58,331 nucleotides of DNA from an uncultured Bacillota bacterium (GCA_900317975.1 ONIZ01000013.1:1-58331), one strand, 5' to 3'; shown: positions 8,424 through 16,267, counted from the stretch's first letter. Numbers and translations are program-made. Notes: generated by a model not told the origin, from the sequence alone.

Positions 8424-9346
8424 ATTAATTTCTCCTTAAAATTTTTAATTATGTTACCATTAAAATCTTCTCTTAGTATTCCATTTCTAAATGAAGTATT
8501 TTTAACGCTAGTTTTATTATTGTTTTTCTTTTGTTTATAATGTTTAACTATATAATCTTTATATTCATATACTTCCACATCATATACTTCAGCAACTATA
8601 TAATCTATTAATTTAAATTCTTTATTTGGTTTAAATGTATCTATCATTTTAGGTGATGACTTTACTCCTACTAATTCTCTAAACATTACTGTTGGTACTC
8701 CTAAATTATGATAATAATCAACAAATTCTAAAATCTTATCCATTGAATCTACATAACCATTTATTAAGTTACAGCTTATTCTCATTTCAGCATCATGATT
8801 ATTAAAGAAGTTTGCTAGTTTTTCAATATCATTATCAGTAATAGAGTCAATTCCCATTATTTCTTTATTATTTTTTATATCCATTCTACTAATACTAATA
8901 TTATGTACAGCACCATTTTCTACCATATATTCACATACTTCTTTACCTTTATATTTCTTAAGTAGATTTAGTCCATTAGTACTTATCGTTCTAAAACGGA
9001 ATCCATAGTCATGGCACATCTTTAATGTCTTAACAAATCTTTCAATTTTAATTGTTGGTTCTCCTCCAGTAATTGTTATTTCAAACTCACTTGGGGATAA
9101 TTCATTTAATGTCTCTTTTAATGACTTATAGTAAAAACTATCACTTTTATCTTGATTGGTATAATTACTATTGATACAAAAGAAACATTTTGAATTACAG
9201 ACATTAGTAATAAATAAAGATAAGTTGTTAGGGATATAAATGTTTACTTTCTTATCAAAAATCTTTATTTCTTTATCTTTGTGTACTTCTTGATTATGTT
9301 GTTCAGTAGAGAGTTCACTTTTTTTAGTAAATTTTAATGTGTTCAT
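8420..9346 (-). CDS. Radical SAM protein (second of the trio)
   Basis: A 308-residue protein with the cluster motif CNSKCFFC (Cys50, Cys54, Cys57), ITITGGEPTIKIERF, RTISTNGLNLL and NISISRMD. It resembles the downstream radical SAM protein through most of the core but lacks its C-terminal cysteines; the last 40 residues are Lys/Asn-rich. Both ends are coupled by ATGA overlaps to the neighbouring radical SAM genes. The reaction is unknown; co-expression with nicotinate salvage enzymes suggests a nicotinamide-nucleotide or SAM/NAD-linked role, which is inference only. Confidence 0.85.
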   Translation of the reverse strand: MNTLKFTKKSELSTEQHNQEVHKDKEIKIFDKKVNIYIPNNLSLFITNVCNSKCFFCINSNYTNQDKSDSFYYKSLKETLNELSPSEFEITITGGEPTIKIERFVKTLKMCHDYGFRFRTISTNGLNLLKKYKGKEVCEYMVENGAVHNISISRMDIKNNKEIMGIDSITDNDIEKLANFFNNHDAEMRISCNLINGYVDSMDKILEFVDYYHNLGVPTVMFRELVGVKSSPKMIDTFKPNKEFKLIDYIVAEVYDVEVYEYKDYIVKHYKQKKNNNKTSVKNTSFRNGILREDFNGNIIKNFKEKLI

Positions 9347-10017
9347 AGTAATTTCTCCTCATAATCACTTCTAGCAATCAAATCTTGATTAAAACAAGTA
9401 CCATCACTTGCATATAAGAACCAATTATCAATATTTTGTACTATTAACGGTTTATCATACTTACTATTTTTTAACTTTCCATAAGATTGTAGATAATAGA
9501 TATTAGAGTGATCATATAAATCATTTTCTTTTAATAAATTATCTAAATTTTCATCTTTATCCTTTCTTTTTCTAACATTAAATATGATATTTATATATTT
9601 TATGTACTTAACAGAAAATAATAGTAAGTTCATTTTATATAAAAAATTTTTTTCTACTTTAATTAACCAATAATTAATACTGATTTTGAATTCTATTAAG
9701 ATTTTATTCCAGTTAGCTATATCTATAAATCTCTTCATATAATTTTGTAATTCAATACCATTACTTAAAATAATTATTTTTAAACATCTATTGGTACTTA
9801 TTGCATATTCTATAAATAGGAAGATATCTTTATTAAGTATTGGTTCTCCTCCTTCTAGTTGTAATTCAAATTTGCCTTTACAATTATCTATAATCTTTTT
9901 AAATGTTTCAAAGTCCATAAAAGTATTTTTATCTGTGCCTGAATACATACAACAGAACGGACAATTAGTATTACATTTATTTGTTAGATTGATATATAGT
10001 CTAGTTCCTTTTTTCAT
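9343..10017 (-). CDS. Radical SAM protein (first of the trio, short form)
   Basis: A 224-residue protein, the first gene of the NAD operon. The motif CNTNCPFC (Cys15, Cys19, Cys22) is followed by LQLEGGEPILNKDIF and IIILSNGI. It is shorter than a full radical SAM barrel plus accessory domain, ending with a DGTCFNQDLIARSDYEEKLL tail whose TCFNQD segment resembles ends of activating-enzyme-like proteins. The ATG at 10017 is chosen because the upstream in-frame GTG at 10026 is part of the GAGGTG ribosome-binding site. The function is not recognised. Confidence 0.82.
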   Translation of the reverse strand: MKKGTRLYINLTNKCNTNCPFCCMYSGTDKNTFMDFETFKKIIDNCKGKFELQLEGGEPILNKDIFLFIEYAISTNRCLKIIILSNGIELQNYMKRFIDIANWNKILIEFKISINYWLIKVEKNFLYKMNLLLFSVKYIKYINIIFNVRKRKDKDENLDNLLKENDLYDHSNIYYLQSYGKLKNSKYDKPLIVQNIDNWFLYASDGTCFNQDLIARSDYEEKLL

Positions 10018-10031
10018 AGCATTCACCTCTT

Positions 10032-10048
10032 ATTATCATTTTGGTAAT
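10032..10048. promoter_or_regulatory. NrtR-box-like palindrome before the first radical SAM gene
   Basis: ATTATCATTTTGGTAAT on the plus strand, a close copy of the promoter operator core. It abuts the GAGGTG ribosome-binding site of the first radical SAM gene, so the corresponding RNA could fold into a small hairpin next to the site. Confidence 0.62.
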
Positions 10049-10078
10049 ATCATATTTTAAAAAAATAAATGTTTTGTT

Positions 10079-10095
10079 TTTATCTTTTTGATAAT
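10079..10095. promoter_or_regulatory. NrtR-box-like palindrome in the operon leader
   Basis: TTTATCTTTTTGATAAT, a weaker copy of the same 17-bp box, lying between the promoter and the box at 10032. It falls in the untranslated leader of the NAD operon. Confidence 0.5.
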
Positions 10096-10131
10096 ATCAA
10101 ATATTTAAAATTATGCAAGTTTCTCTCACTT

Positions 10132-10169
10132 GTTATTACCATTATAGTAATAACAGAATATTTTGTCAA
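10132..10169 (-). promoter_or_regulatory. Main NAD-operon promoter with overlapping operator
   Basis: The minus strand has a perfect TTGACA (10169-10164), a 17-bp spacer and a perfect TATAAT (10146-10141). The -10 is inside a 23-bp palindrome, GTTATTAC-7 bp-GTAATAAC (10132-10154). The transcript would start near 10134 and carry a leader of about 115 nt. The overlap of operator and -10, and the nrtR gene at the operon end, point to NrtR repression. The match to an experimentally known NrtR site cannot be checked here. Confidence 0.85.
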
Positions 10170-10204
10170 CACTTTTTTTATTTTTTTAATTACACAATAA
10201 AAAA

Positions 10205-10222
10205 CTAGTATATAAATACTAG
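10205..10222 (-). terminator. Terminator after the zinc-ribbon gene at 10250
   Basis: CTAGTAT-ATAA-ATACTAG stem-loop followed on the minus strand by a T-run. It separates the zinc-ribbon gene from the NAD promoter, preventing read-through into the salvage operon. Confidence 0.75.
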
Positions 10223-10249
10223 CTTTTGATTATTTTTTTCTAACCGTAA

Positions 10250-10939
10250 TTAACCTATCATTAAATATCCACTTAAAATCATTCCAACGACACTTACTAC
10301 TATTGAAATAACATTTAACTTAATTAATGAATCATATTTATCATTTAAAATTTGTTTATGTTTTTTAAGAGATGATAAATTTATAATTGTATAACCTATT
10401 GATATTCCATACACCCAAGGTGAAACTACCATATTAATTGTAAATAATAATAAAAATGTAATTGCTATACAGGCGCAACTAAATATAAGTGGTCCTTTTG
10501 CTGATTTTATAATTCTATCAGCACTTTCAGTATATAATTCATTATTTTGTACATTTTGACCACTACTATCTCTTATATTTGATAATCCGAATTTGTTGCC
10601 AGCAATTACTACAACATCAGCAAAAGTGTCACCTGAAATATTTATGTTTTGATCCATAGTCTTATTGAAAGATATAGTATGATTGCCTGAACTTACATTT
10701 AAAACTACAGTTTCACCATTTTTAATAGTTCCCACCTTATTATTATCAATAAATATATTAAATTTTATTAATGCACCTACAAAGTCTTTTGGTCTAGTTA
10801 AAGTCAATCTATATGTACCATTATTAGTATTTTGTGTATTTGTATTAACATTTTGTTGATTATTATCTAATACTGCACCACATTGTCCACATACAATTGC
10901 ACCTGGATTATTTTGAAAACCACATTTACTACAAAACAT
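10250..10939 (-). CDS. Zinc-ribbon membrane protein of unknown function
   Basis: A 229-residue protein. An N-terminal zinc ribbon (FCSKCG, then VCGQCG) leads through an Asn/Gln/Thr-rich linker to a beta-rich segment (residues about 45-125, with IFIDNNKVGTIKNGETVVLN and SSGNHTISFN) resembling small PEGA-like or DUF2846-like folds, and then two or three membrane helices from about 150. Similar N-terminal ribbons occur in the genes at 11957 and 12844. No function is recognised. Confidence 0.8.
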   Translation of the reverse strand: MFCSKCGFQNNPGAIVCGQCGAVLDNNQQNVNTNTQNTNNGTYRLTLTRPKDFVGALIKFNIFIDNNKVGTIKNGETVVLNVSSGNHTISFNKTMDQNINISGDTFADVVVIAGNKFGLSNIRDSSGQNVQNNELYTESADRIIKSAKGPLIFSCACIAITFLLLFTINMVVSPWVYGISIGYTIINLSSLKKHKQILNDKYDSLIKLNVISIVVSVVGMILSGYLMIG

Positions 10940-11114
10940 CTTACTTACTCCTTATTCTTAAATTAATTAGATTATATTTCAATACTATTATGAATTTACT
11001 TTCTAATTGTAATTTCATTATACTATAAGCATTTATGTTCTAATATTGTTTTTTGCACTGATAAGTGTCCAATGTCAATTTAAGTTTTGATATAAAGAAA
11101 TCAGGTATTATCCC

Positions 11115-11858
11115 TTATTTAATTATTTTTTCGAATGCATTTGCATTTAATATTGTATTAGAAATAAATTCTCCTTTATAGAAGTTAGCCCAATTATTAA
11201 TAATACATGGAGCATTTTTAGCTTTATCTAATGAATCTATCTTTATAAAGTTTAATTTGATATTTTTTCCTTTAGCATAATCAGATAGTTCTTTTACTTC
11301 ATATTCTACATAAGGACATTCATTAGAATAGTAGATTGTGAAATCTTTATCTTCTATTTTCATAGCTCTAGCACTATCATTAAATCTTGGTGTTTCTTTA
11401 TCATCAAATTGTAATACCATTAATTCATAATCATTAATAGTATCTACTACTTTAAATCCGAAATGCTCGAAAAATTTCTTATCACCAATGAATGGCTTTT
11501 TCTTTTGTGTAACTATTGTACAAATTCCACTCATTTTTCTCTTTTTAGCATCTTCTATTGCATATTCTAATAATTCTTTACCAATGCCTTTACCTTTAAA
11601 ACTTCCAGCTACCCATAAACAATAAATATACATATAGTTTTTACCATTTATAGGAACCCATGCTGTTTCTATAGGTTCATATTCAATAAAGATTTTACCT
11701 CTAGCATTAAGTTTTCTAAATATATGTCCATCTTTTAATTTACTCTTAATCCATTCTTTCTTTTTATCTACACCTTCTTGATGTTTAGGATCTCCTATTG
11801 CACAACAAATATGTTCTTCGTCAATATTTTTTTCATCTAAATTAATATACTCATTCAT
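11115..11858 (-). CDS. GNAT N-acetyltransferase with C-terminal YoaP-like domain
   Basis: A 247-residue two-domain protein. Residues about 60-150 form a GNAT fold with the acetyl-CoA loop GSFKGKGIGKELLEYAIEDA and the EHFGFKVVD strand. Residues about 165-245, with IYYSNECPYVEYEV, look like the thioredoxin-like YoaP domain often fused to these acetyltransferases. The substrate is unknown. The ATG at 11858 has an AGGAG site. It appears monocistronic, bounded by a terminator upstream. Confidence 0.85.
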   Translation of the reverse strand: MNEYINLDEKNIDEEHICCAIGDPKHQEGVDKKKEWIKSKLKDGHIFRKLNARGKIFIEYEPIETAWVPINGKNYMYIYCLWVAGSFKGKGIGKELLEYAIEDAKKRKMSGICTIVTQKKKPFIGDKKFFEHFGFKVVDTINDYELMVLQFDDKETPRFNDSARAMKIEDKDFTIYYSNECPYVEYEVKELSDYAKGKNIKLNFIKIDSLDKAKNAPCIINNWANFYKGEFISNTILNANAFEKIIK

Positions 11859-11898
11859 TTTCTATCTCCTCATCTCCTATATATTTATTATACCAAAA

Positions 11899-11918
11899 AA
11901 AGACCTCAAATGGTCTTT
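11899..11918 (-). terminator. Terminator after the Ltp-repeat gene
   Basis: AAAGACC-TCAAAT-GGTCTTT stem-loop with flanking A and T runs on both sides, so it could act in either direction. On the minus strand it follows the gene ending at 11957. Confidence 0.8.
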
Positions 11919-11956
11919 TTCAATGTATCAAAAATTCATAAGGTTTTTTCCAACTA

Positions 11957-12832
11957 TTATAGTCCGTTTTGTTCTACTCCATATACAGCCTGTTCATATG
12001 TGAAGCCTTCGAATTCAAGTTGTTTTATTAAGCCATCTCTTGAAAATGCCATTGTATCTAAGTATTCTTTTGCTTTTTTTACTGCTTGTTCATTCCAATC
12101 AACACTAACATTATCAACTCCATATGTAGCATCTTCATTTGAAAAGCCTTCAAATTCAAGTTGTTTTATTAAGCCATCTCTTGAAAATGTCATTACAGCT
12201 AAATATTCTTTTGCTTTTCTTACAGCATTTTTTTGACTAACCGTTGGTTCTTTACCTAGTGAATAAGTAATAGTTATTTTACTACCTTCTGTAACTTGTT
12301 CTGTTGCATTAACACTTTGTTTTATATATCCATCTTTTTCTATAGAATCCGAATATTCTCTTTTAAAATCACAATTTAATTTCTTCTCTTTACACCAAAT
12401 CAATATCTCACTTTCTGACATACCACTAAAGTCAATTACTTCAACTTTTACCTTATTAACTGTATTTGTTCTACTATTAGAGCTTGTGTCACCATTATTT
12501 GTAGATGTTTCATCTCCGTTATTTCCAAATGCGATTACTAAAAATAATATTGCAAAAACAACAGTAAGTATTATTTTTGTATTCTTTTTCATTTCAGGAT
12601 GAAACTTCCACATTAAAAAAATTCCTACTGGGGCAAAGAATACAAGCATTACCCACATAAACCATGCTTTACTATAAAACTTACTAGATTCATCAATTGT
12701 ATCTTTACTCTCTTTTTCTGAGTCTGACTTTTCTTCTTTTTTTATTACTTTTAATTGTCTTCCACATTTTGGGCAAACTATCGCATCTTTTTCAATCTCT
12801 TCACCACAAAACTTACAAAATTTTTTATCCAT
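11957..12832 (-). CDS. Zinc-ribbon, membrane-anchored PASTA/Ltp-repeat protein
   Basis: A 291-residue protein: zinc ribbon (FCKFCG, VCPKCG), charged linker, two membrane segments (about 53-72 and 84-101), a PASTA-like segment (VIDFSGMSESEILIWCKEKK, with VTEGSKITITYSLG), and two tandem C-terminal repeats built on AKEYL-x-FSRDGLIKQLEFEGF. These repeats match the Ltp surface-lipoprotein repeat family. The C-terminal part probably faces outside while the ribbon is cytosolic. The repeats are near-identical at DNA level, implying recent duplication. The role is unknown. Confidence 0.82.
   Translation of the reverse strand: MDKKFCKFCGEEIEKDAIVCPKCGRQLKVIKKEEKSDSEKESKDTIDESSKFYSKAWFMWVMLVFFAPVGIFLMWKFHPEMKKNTKIILTVVFAILFLVIAFGNNGDETSTNNGDTSSNSRTNTVNKVKVEVIDFSGMSESEILIWCKEKKLNCDFKREYSDSIEKDGYIKQSVNATEQVTEGSKITITYSLGKEPTVSQKNAVRKAKEYLAVMTFSRDGLIKQLEFEGFSNEDATYGVDNVSVDWNEQAVKKAKEYLDTMAFSRDGLIKQLEFEGFTYEQAVYGVEQNGL
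12003..12189. repeat. Tandem 46-bp near-identical repeat within the Ltp-repeat gene
   Basis: Positions 12003-12048 and 12144-12189 are identical apart from one base, and similarity continues about 40 bp further with several differences. The copies encode the two C-terminal Ltp repeats of the gene at 11957, with a period of 141 bp (47 codons). Confidence 0.85.
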
Positions 12833-12843
12833 TCTTACTCCTC

Positions 12844-13194
12844 CTAAACATAATATGGATTAGGCTTACATATAATAGTTATTAAATCAACTATTACACC
12901 TATTCCGAATAAGCCAATTGTAAATATATACAAAAGTCCCATTCCAATTTTTCCTTCATAAAACTTATGTCCACCTAACACGCCTAAGAAAATACATAAT
13001 AATAATGCTATCCATTTATCACATTGTTTTTTTCCATATGCTCCATTAAGTGTATTACTATTGTTAATAATAACTGGTGTTTTTGAATCAGATGTTTCTG
13101 TTTTTAATTCTTCTATTTGTTTGCCACACTTGGGACATAAAACAGCATCAATAGCTACCTTATTGCCACAAAATTCACAAAACTTTGTTTCCAT
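12844..13194 (-). CDS. TM2-domain protein with N-terminal zinc ribbon
   Basis: A 116-residue protein. A zinc ribbon (FCEFCG, LCPKCG) is followed by a TM2 domain: two membrane helices around the GGHKFYEGKIGMGLLYIFTI motif. TM2 proteins are common small membrane proteins without settled function. The gene lies 11 bp upstream of the Ltp-repeat gene and probably shares its transcript. Confidence 0.85.
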   Translation of the reverse strand: METKFCEFCGNKVAIDAVLCPKCGKQIEELKTETSDSKTPVIINNSNTLNGAYGKKQCDKWIALLLCIFLGVLGGHKFYEGKIGMGLLYIFTIGLFGIGVIVDLITIICKPNPYYV

Positions 13195-13395
13195 ATTATC
13201 CCTTTCTCTTCCACTAAAATATTAGCAAGTTATAGGCTAACTTACTTTTTTATTATATCACAAATATTATTGAACTAACTAAATAAATCATAATACTTTT
13301 TAGTTTGGCATCTTTATGTATATGCAAGATTTTCTAATATTAATATAAGCGAATTAATTAAACGACTTGCTGACAAAAGAAATAATTGTGTGATA

Positions 13396-13599
13396 TTACT
13401 TTTTTACTATCCATACCCACTTTTCTTTTAAAGATAATCTTTTAAATTCATATCCATAGTTTAGCAATTCTTTTTTATATGTTAAAAACGCATGATCAAA
13501 GTCAAAGCCAGTTATTTTTTTTACTTCTTCAAATGATAATTTATATTCATCTTTTTTATTATCTTTTATATATTTCCATAATGGTTCATATTTACTCAT
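13396..13599 (-). CDS. Small conserved hypothetical protein
   Basis: A 67-residue protein starting MSKYEPLWKYIKDNKKDEYK and containing KKITGFDFDHAFLTYKKEL. Proteins with this MSKYEPLWKYI start are often found as stand-alone genes in Firmicutes (DUF7662-like). It is preceded by an AGGAGAT site. No function can be assigned. The 200 bp between it and the TM2 gene holds no convincing gene. Confidence 0.65.
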   Translation of the reverse strand: MSKYEPLWKYIKDNKKDEYKLSFEEVKKITGFDFDHAFLTYKKELLNYGYEFKRLSLKEKWVWIVKK

Positions 13600-13622
13600 A
13601 TACTATCTCCTATTTTGTTTTT

Positions 13623-14075
13623 TTATCTCTTCTTATAAATAATTATTTCTGGATTACTTCCATTATCTCCATATTCACAGACAAGTAAAAAATTCATATT
13701 AGCAAGCATTCCAAAGCATTTTTTCATATTTTCATCATTAAATAAGCATTCTACTTGATTACCAAGATATGCTTCATTATCGTCTAACAACTTAACGTGT
13801 TCTCCATTTGGAAGAGTATACTCCATATTAACAAATTCTCCTTGTAGTGGATATAATTCTTTTATCATAGGCATACCTTCTATATTTAAAGAATTAAATT
13901 CATTAATTAGTTCTTTTTTAATAGATTCAAAACTATCTTTTCCACCAACTTCAATATACTTTGCTATCCAACATTTTTTACCAAAAGGACAACCATTTGT
14001 TTCTTTACATCCTTTGCATTTACTATTTTTAAATAATTCACATTCCTCACAATTAGCACCACATATTGATTCCAT
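13623..14075 (-). CDS. Cysteine-rich DUF3795-like protein
   Basis: A 150-residue protein with a cysteine cluster at the N-terminus (CGANCEEC, CKGCKETNGCPFGKKC) spaced as in DUF3795-type proteins, suggesting a metal site. The remainder (LYPLQGEFVNMEYTLPNGEH) is an uncharacterised domain. It lies 23 bp upstream of the 67-residue gene and may be co-transcribed. Confidence 0.7.
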   Translation of the reverse strand: MESICGANCEECELFKNSKCKGCKETNGCPFGKKCWIAKYIEVGGKDSFESIKKELINEFNSLNIEGMPMIKELYPLQGEFVNMEYTLPNGEHVKLLDDNEAYLGNQVECLFNDENMKKCFGMLANMNFLLVCEYGDNGSNPEIIIYKKR

Positions 14076-14156
14076 ACTAATACCTCCATATATTTAATAT
14101 ATCATTATATTAACTATTACAAGCCTTGAATAAAATTCTAATGTATGCTTATTATT

Positions 14157-14450
14157 CTATTTTTTTAGATCTTTGCATGTATCTAATATTATATTTCTTA
14201 ATACCTCTTGATTATCTACATCATCTACAAGATACATTGGTTTAGCATTTTTATATGGAATGGCTTCTTGCATATTATATTTTTTATTACTATCAACTAT
14301 TTTAATAAGTAATCTATCATCATAAATACCACCAAATAATATCCCATTATAATAAAGTAAGTATTCTCCCATCATTGACTTACAAGTTATATTATCTGAT
14401 AAGCTTAATTGTTCTAAAATAAAATCTCTATAATCTTTTGTTGTAGCCAT
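14157..14450 (-). CDS. TfoX N-terminal-domain protein
   Basis: A 97-residue stand-alone TfoX/Sxy N-terminal domain (CKSMMGEYLLYYNGILFGGIYDDRLLIK). In Gammaproteobacteria TfoX regulates competence, but stand-alone Firmicute versions have no established role. The length is that of the single domain. It starts at an ATG at 14450 with an AGGAG site. Confidence 0.8.
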   Translation of the reverse strand: MATTKDYRDFILEQLSLSDNITCKSMMGEYLLYYNGILFGGIYDDRLLIKIVDSNKKYNMQEAIPYKNAKPMYLVDDVDNQEVLRNIILDTCKDLKK

Positions 14451-14484
14451 TAAATCAACTCCTAATAATTATTATATCAAAAAT

Positions 14485-14504
14485 AAAGACCATTTCTGGT
14501 CTTT
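14485..14504 (-). terminator. Terminator after the SIS-like gene
   Basis: AAAGACC-ATTTCT-GGTCTTT stem-loop followed by a T-rich stretch on the minus strand, 66 nt past the stop codon at 14570. Confidence 0.75.
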
Positions 14505-14569
14505 TCATATGCTTTTTCATGGTATCTAGAATACTTTTTAATGTTTTTCCACAATTTTTTAGTAAGATT

Positions 14570-15460
14570 TTATATTTTCCCATTATATTTATATAATTTT
14601 TTTACTATTGGTGAATATTCAACTTTTGATAAATCTTTTGACTTTTTTTCAGCAATATATTTTGTTAAATACATACTTTGTATAAGCATTTGATAGTCAT
14701 CTAATATTTGATCTTCAAATTGTTTTAGCTCCTCTAGCATCATTTTATCAAACTCAGTATTTCTATTATAATATATTGCTACAGCATTATAATTAATACC
14801 AAATGTGCTTCTACCATGACAATAAGAGTATTTATCATGAACTATAGGTATTCCTATTCCTGATTCAACCATAGTAGATTCTAAATATTTTGATGATGTA
14901 CTTGTATCATAACCACTAAATATTTCATATATATCACTTTCTAAATCAAAATTGAATGATGTTTCTCCTATACAATCTAGTATTAGACTATCTTGTCCAT
15001 TCAAATAATAATCCATTAATATACTTACTGGAATAAGTGTTGCACCAAGTGATATAAAACTTCTTTCTTTATCGATAGTAGTATCATATTTTAAATATGT
15101 CACATCACTATCATCAAATGAATTATTAGATAATAAGTATCTTCTTAAACCTTTTAAGAAAGATAATTCTACACCATAATTATTTCCACTATAGCTACAT
15201 GCTACTACATTTTTAAATGAAGTATTGTTCCTATATAGAAAATCTCTTGGTTCACTATTAACTGAAACTATACCATTTTTAGTGTTAATGACTTTTGCTC
15301 CAAACTCACTTACTACACTTGATCCTCCTACTCCACTAAATAATGTAGGCTCGCTTAATTTAGATAATTCGTCTCTAATAAACTCTAAATCAGTATTATC
15401 TAATGAATCAACCACCCTTTCTTTTAAAAATTCAAAATTTGTTTTCATGTTTTTTTCCAT
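14570..15460 (-). CDS. SIS-like (sugar isomerase-fold) protein of unknown function
   Basis: A 296-residue protein. LFSGVGGSSVVSEFGAKVI (about 41-59) and VVACSYSGNNYGV (about 85-97) look like the phosphosugar-binding elements of SIS domains (GxGxS and SxSG). Later parts do not match an isomerase I recognise, so a divergent SIS protein is the best guess. It is preceded closely by a WYL regulator on the same strand (51 bp), which suggests a regulated pair. Confidence 0.6.
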   Translation of the reverse strand: MEKNMKTNFEFLKERVVDSLDNTDLEFIRDELSKLSEPTLFSGVGGSSVVSEFGAKVINTKNGIVSVNSEPRDFLYRNNTSFKNVVACSYSGNNYGVELSFLKGLRRYLLSNNSFDDSDVTYLKYDTTIDKERSFISLGATLIPVSILMDYYLNGQDSLILDCIGETSFNFDLESDIYEIFSGYDTSTSSKYLESTMVESGIGIPIVHDKYSYCHGRSTFGINYNAVAIYYNRNTEFDKMMLEELKQFEDQILDDYQMLIQSMYLTKYIAEKKSKDLSKVEYSPIVKKLYKYNGKI

Positions 15461-15511
15461 AAAAAATCTCCTTTCAAGTTAAATATAACTTAAAAGGAGG
15501 AAGTATTTCGT

Positions 15512-16114
15512 CTACTCATATTTTTCATCTAATAATTCATATTTAATTATTCTTTTTAATTCAAAATGTCTAATATCTTGTTTCTTTTCACAAAATGCAG
15601 CACAGTACCAACCATCTTGAAATAAAAACATTTCTGCAGGATCAATTACTCTCTCATTTTCACCTTTACCATAAGAATAATATAGTATTTTAACTTTTCT
15701 TTTTTCTTTTATTGCTCTTGTTAATAAATTATATTTCTTACCATTTTCATCTTTCAAATTTAATTCTTTTTCTTCTTGCTTGCTTCCTATGTATACACCT
15801 TTAATTTTATCTTGAAGTAGTATAAGTTCATCTTTTATGTCTTTATCTTTTTCACTTGTTATGTACTTATCTAATAATTTTGCATCTTTCATTTTAAATT
15901 TTCTAACAGGCATACGAACTGATTGATTTAATACGTATCCACCATATGGTCCCATTATTGTATCTATATAAATACCTGCTTTTTCTAAATCTTCTTTATA
16001 TACTCTTATCATTCTTTCTGATACTTCAAGTTCGTTGGATAATTCACTTATGCTATATTTTCTTCCAGACTGTAAAAGTTGTAACATTGTTAATACATTT
16101 GATATTTTAGACAC
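15512..16114 (-). CDS. YafY-type HTH/WYL-domain transcriptional regulator
   Basis: About 200 residues: an N-terminal HTH_11 helix-turn-helix (YSISELSNELEVSERMIRVYKEDLEKAGI) and a C-terminal WYL domain (LLTRAIKEKRKVKILYYSYG, then VIDPAEMFLFQDGWYCAAF). WYL proteins sense ligands such as oligonucleotides or metabolites. I chose the GTG at 16114 because AGGTGG lies 4-5 nt upstream and a TATAAT lies at 16136-16131; the longer frame would begin with TTG without a ribosome site. It probably controls the SIS-like gene and itself. Confidence 0.82.
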   Translation of the reverse strand: MSKISNVLTMLQLLQSGRKYSISELSNELEVSERMIRVYKEDLEKAGIYIDTIMGPYGGYVLNQSVRMPVRKFKMKDAKLLDKYITSEKDKDIKDELILLQDKIKGVYIGSKQEEKELNLKDENGKKYNLLTRAIKEKRKVKILYYSYGKGENERVIDPAEMFLFQDGWYCAAFCEKKQDIRHFELKRIIKYELLDEKYE

Positions 16115-16192
16115 AAAACCACCTATGTCAATTATATCATATTTATTATCTTTCAAAATATCCGTAATAAGGCATCTAAAAAAACCAACAAT

Positions 16193-16220
16193 AAAAAAGC
16201 CCTTATTTTATGGGCTTTTT
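16193..16220 (-). terminator. Terminator linked to the secA-tail copy
   Basis: AAAAAAGCCC / GGGCTTTTT stem (16193-16202 with 16212-16220) with a loop TTATTTTAT and T-runs on both sides. The loop sequence ATAAAATAAGG (minus strand) recurs after the secA tail copies at 19.6 kb and 21.9 kb and again at 18.12 kb. Confidence 0.75.
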
Positions 16221-16222
16221 AA

Positions 16223-16267
16223 CTACTTTCCGTGACATTGTTTCTACTTTTTCCCGCTCCCACATGG
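16223..16267 (-). pseudogene. Degraded copy of the secA 3' end (SEC-C zinc motif)
   Basis: Read on the minus strand the 45 nt give PCGSGKK-stop-KQCHGK-stop, the same as the last 14 residues of the real SecA apart from one Tyr-to-TAG nonsense change. It matches secA at 36 of 45 bases, with differences mostly silent. There is no N-terminal coding sequence. A different frame over the same DNA is open for 46 codons from a GTG at 16343, so another small ORF cannot be excluded. Best read as a leftover attachment-site copy. Confidence 0.7.

Noticed and set aside
13223..13252. AAGTTA...TAACTT hairpin followed by plus-strand T-run
   Set aside because: Only a 6-bp stem, and no plus-strand gene ends there.
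13195..13395. Plus-strand stretch reading NINISELIKRLADKRNN
   Set aside because: About 20 codons without start or ribosome site; too short to call a remnant of an HTH or antitoxin gene.
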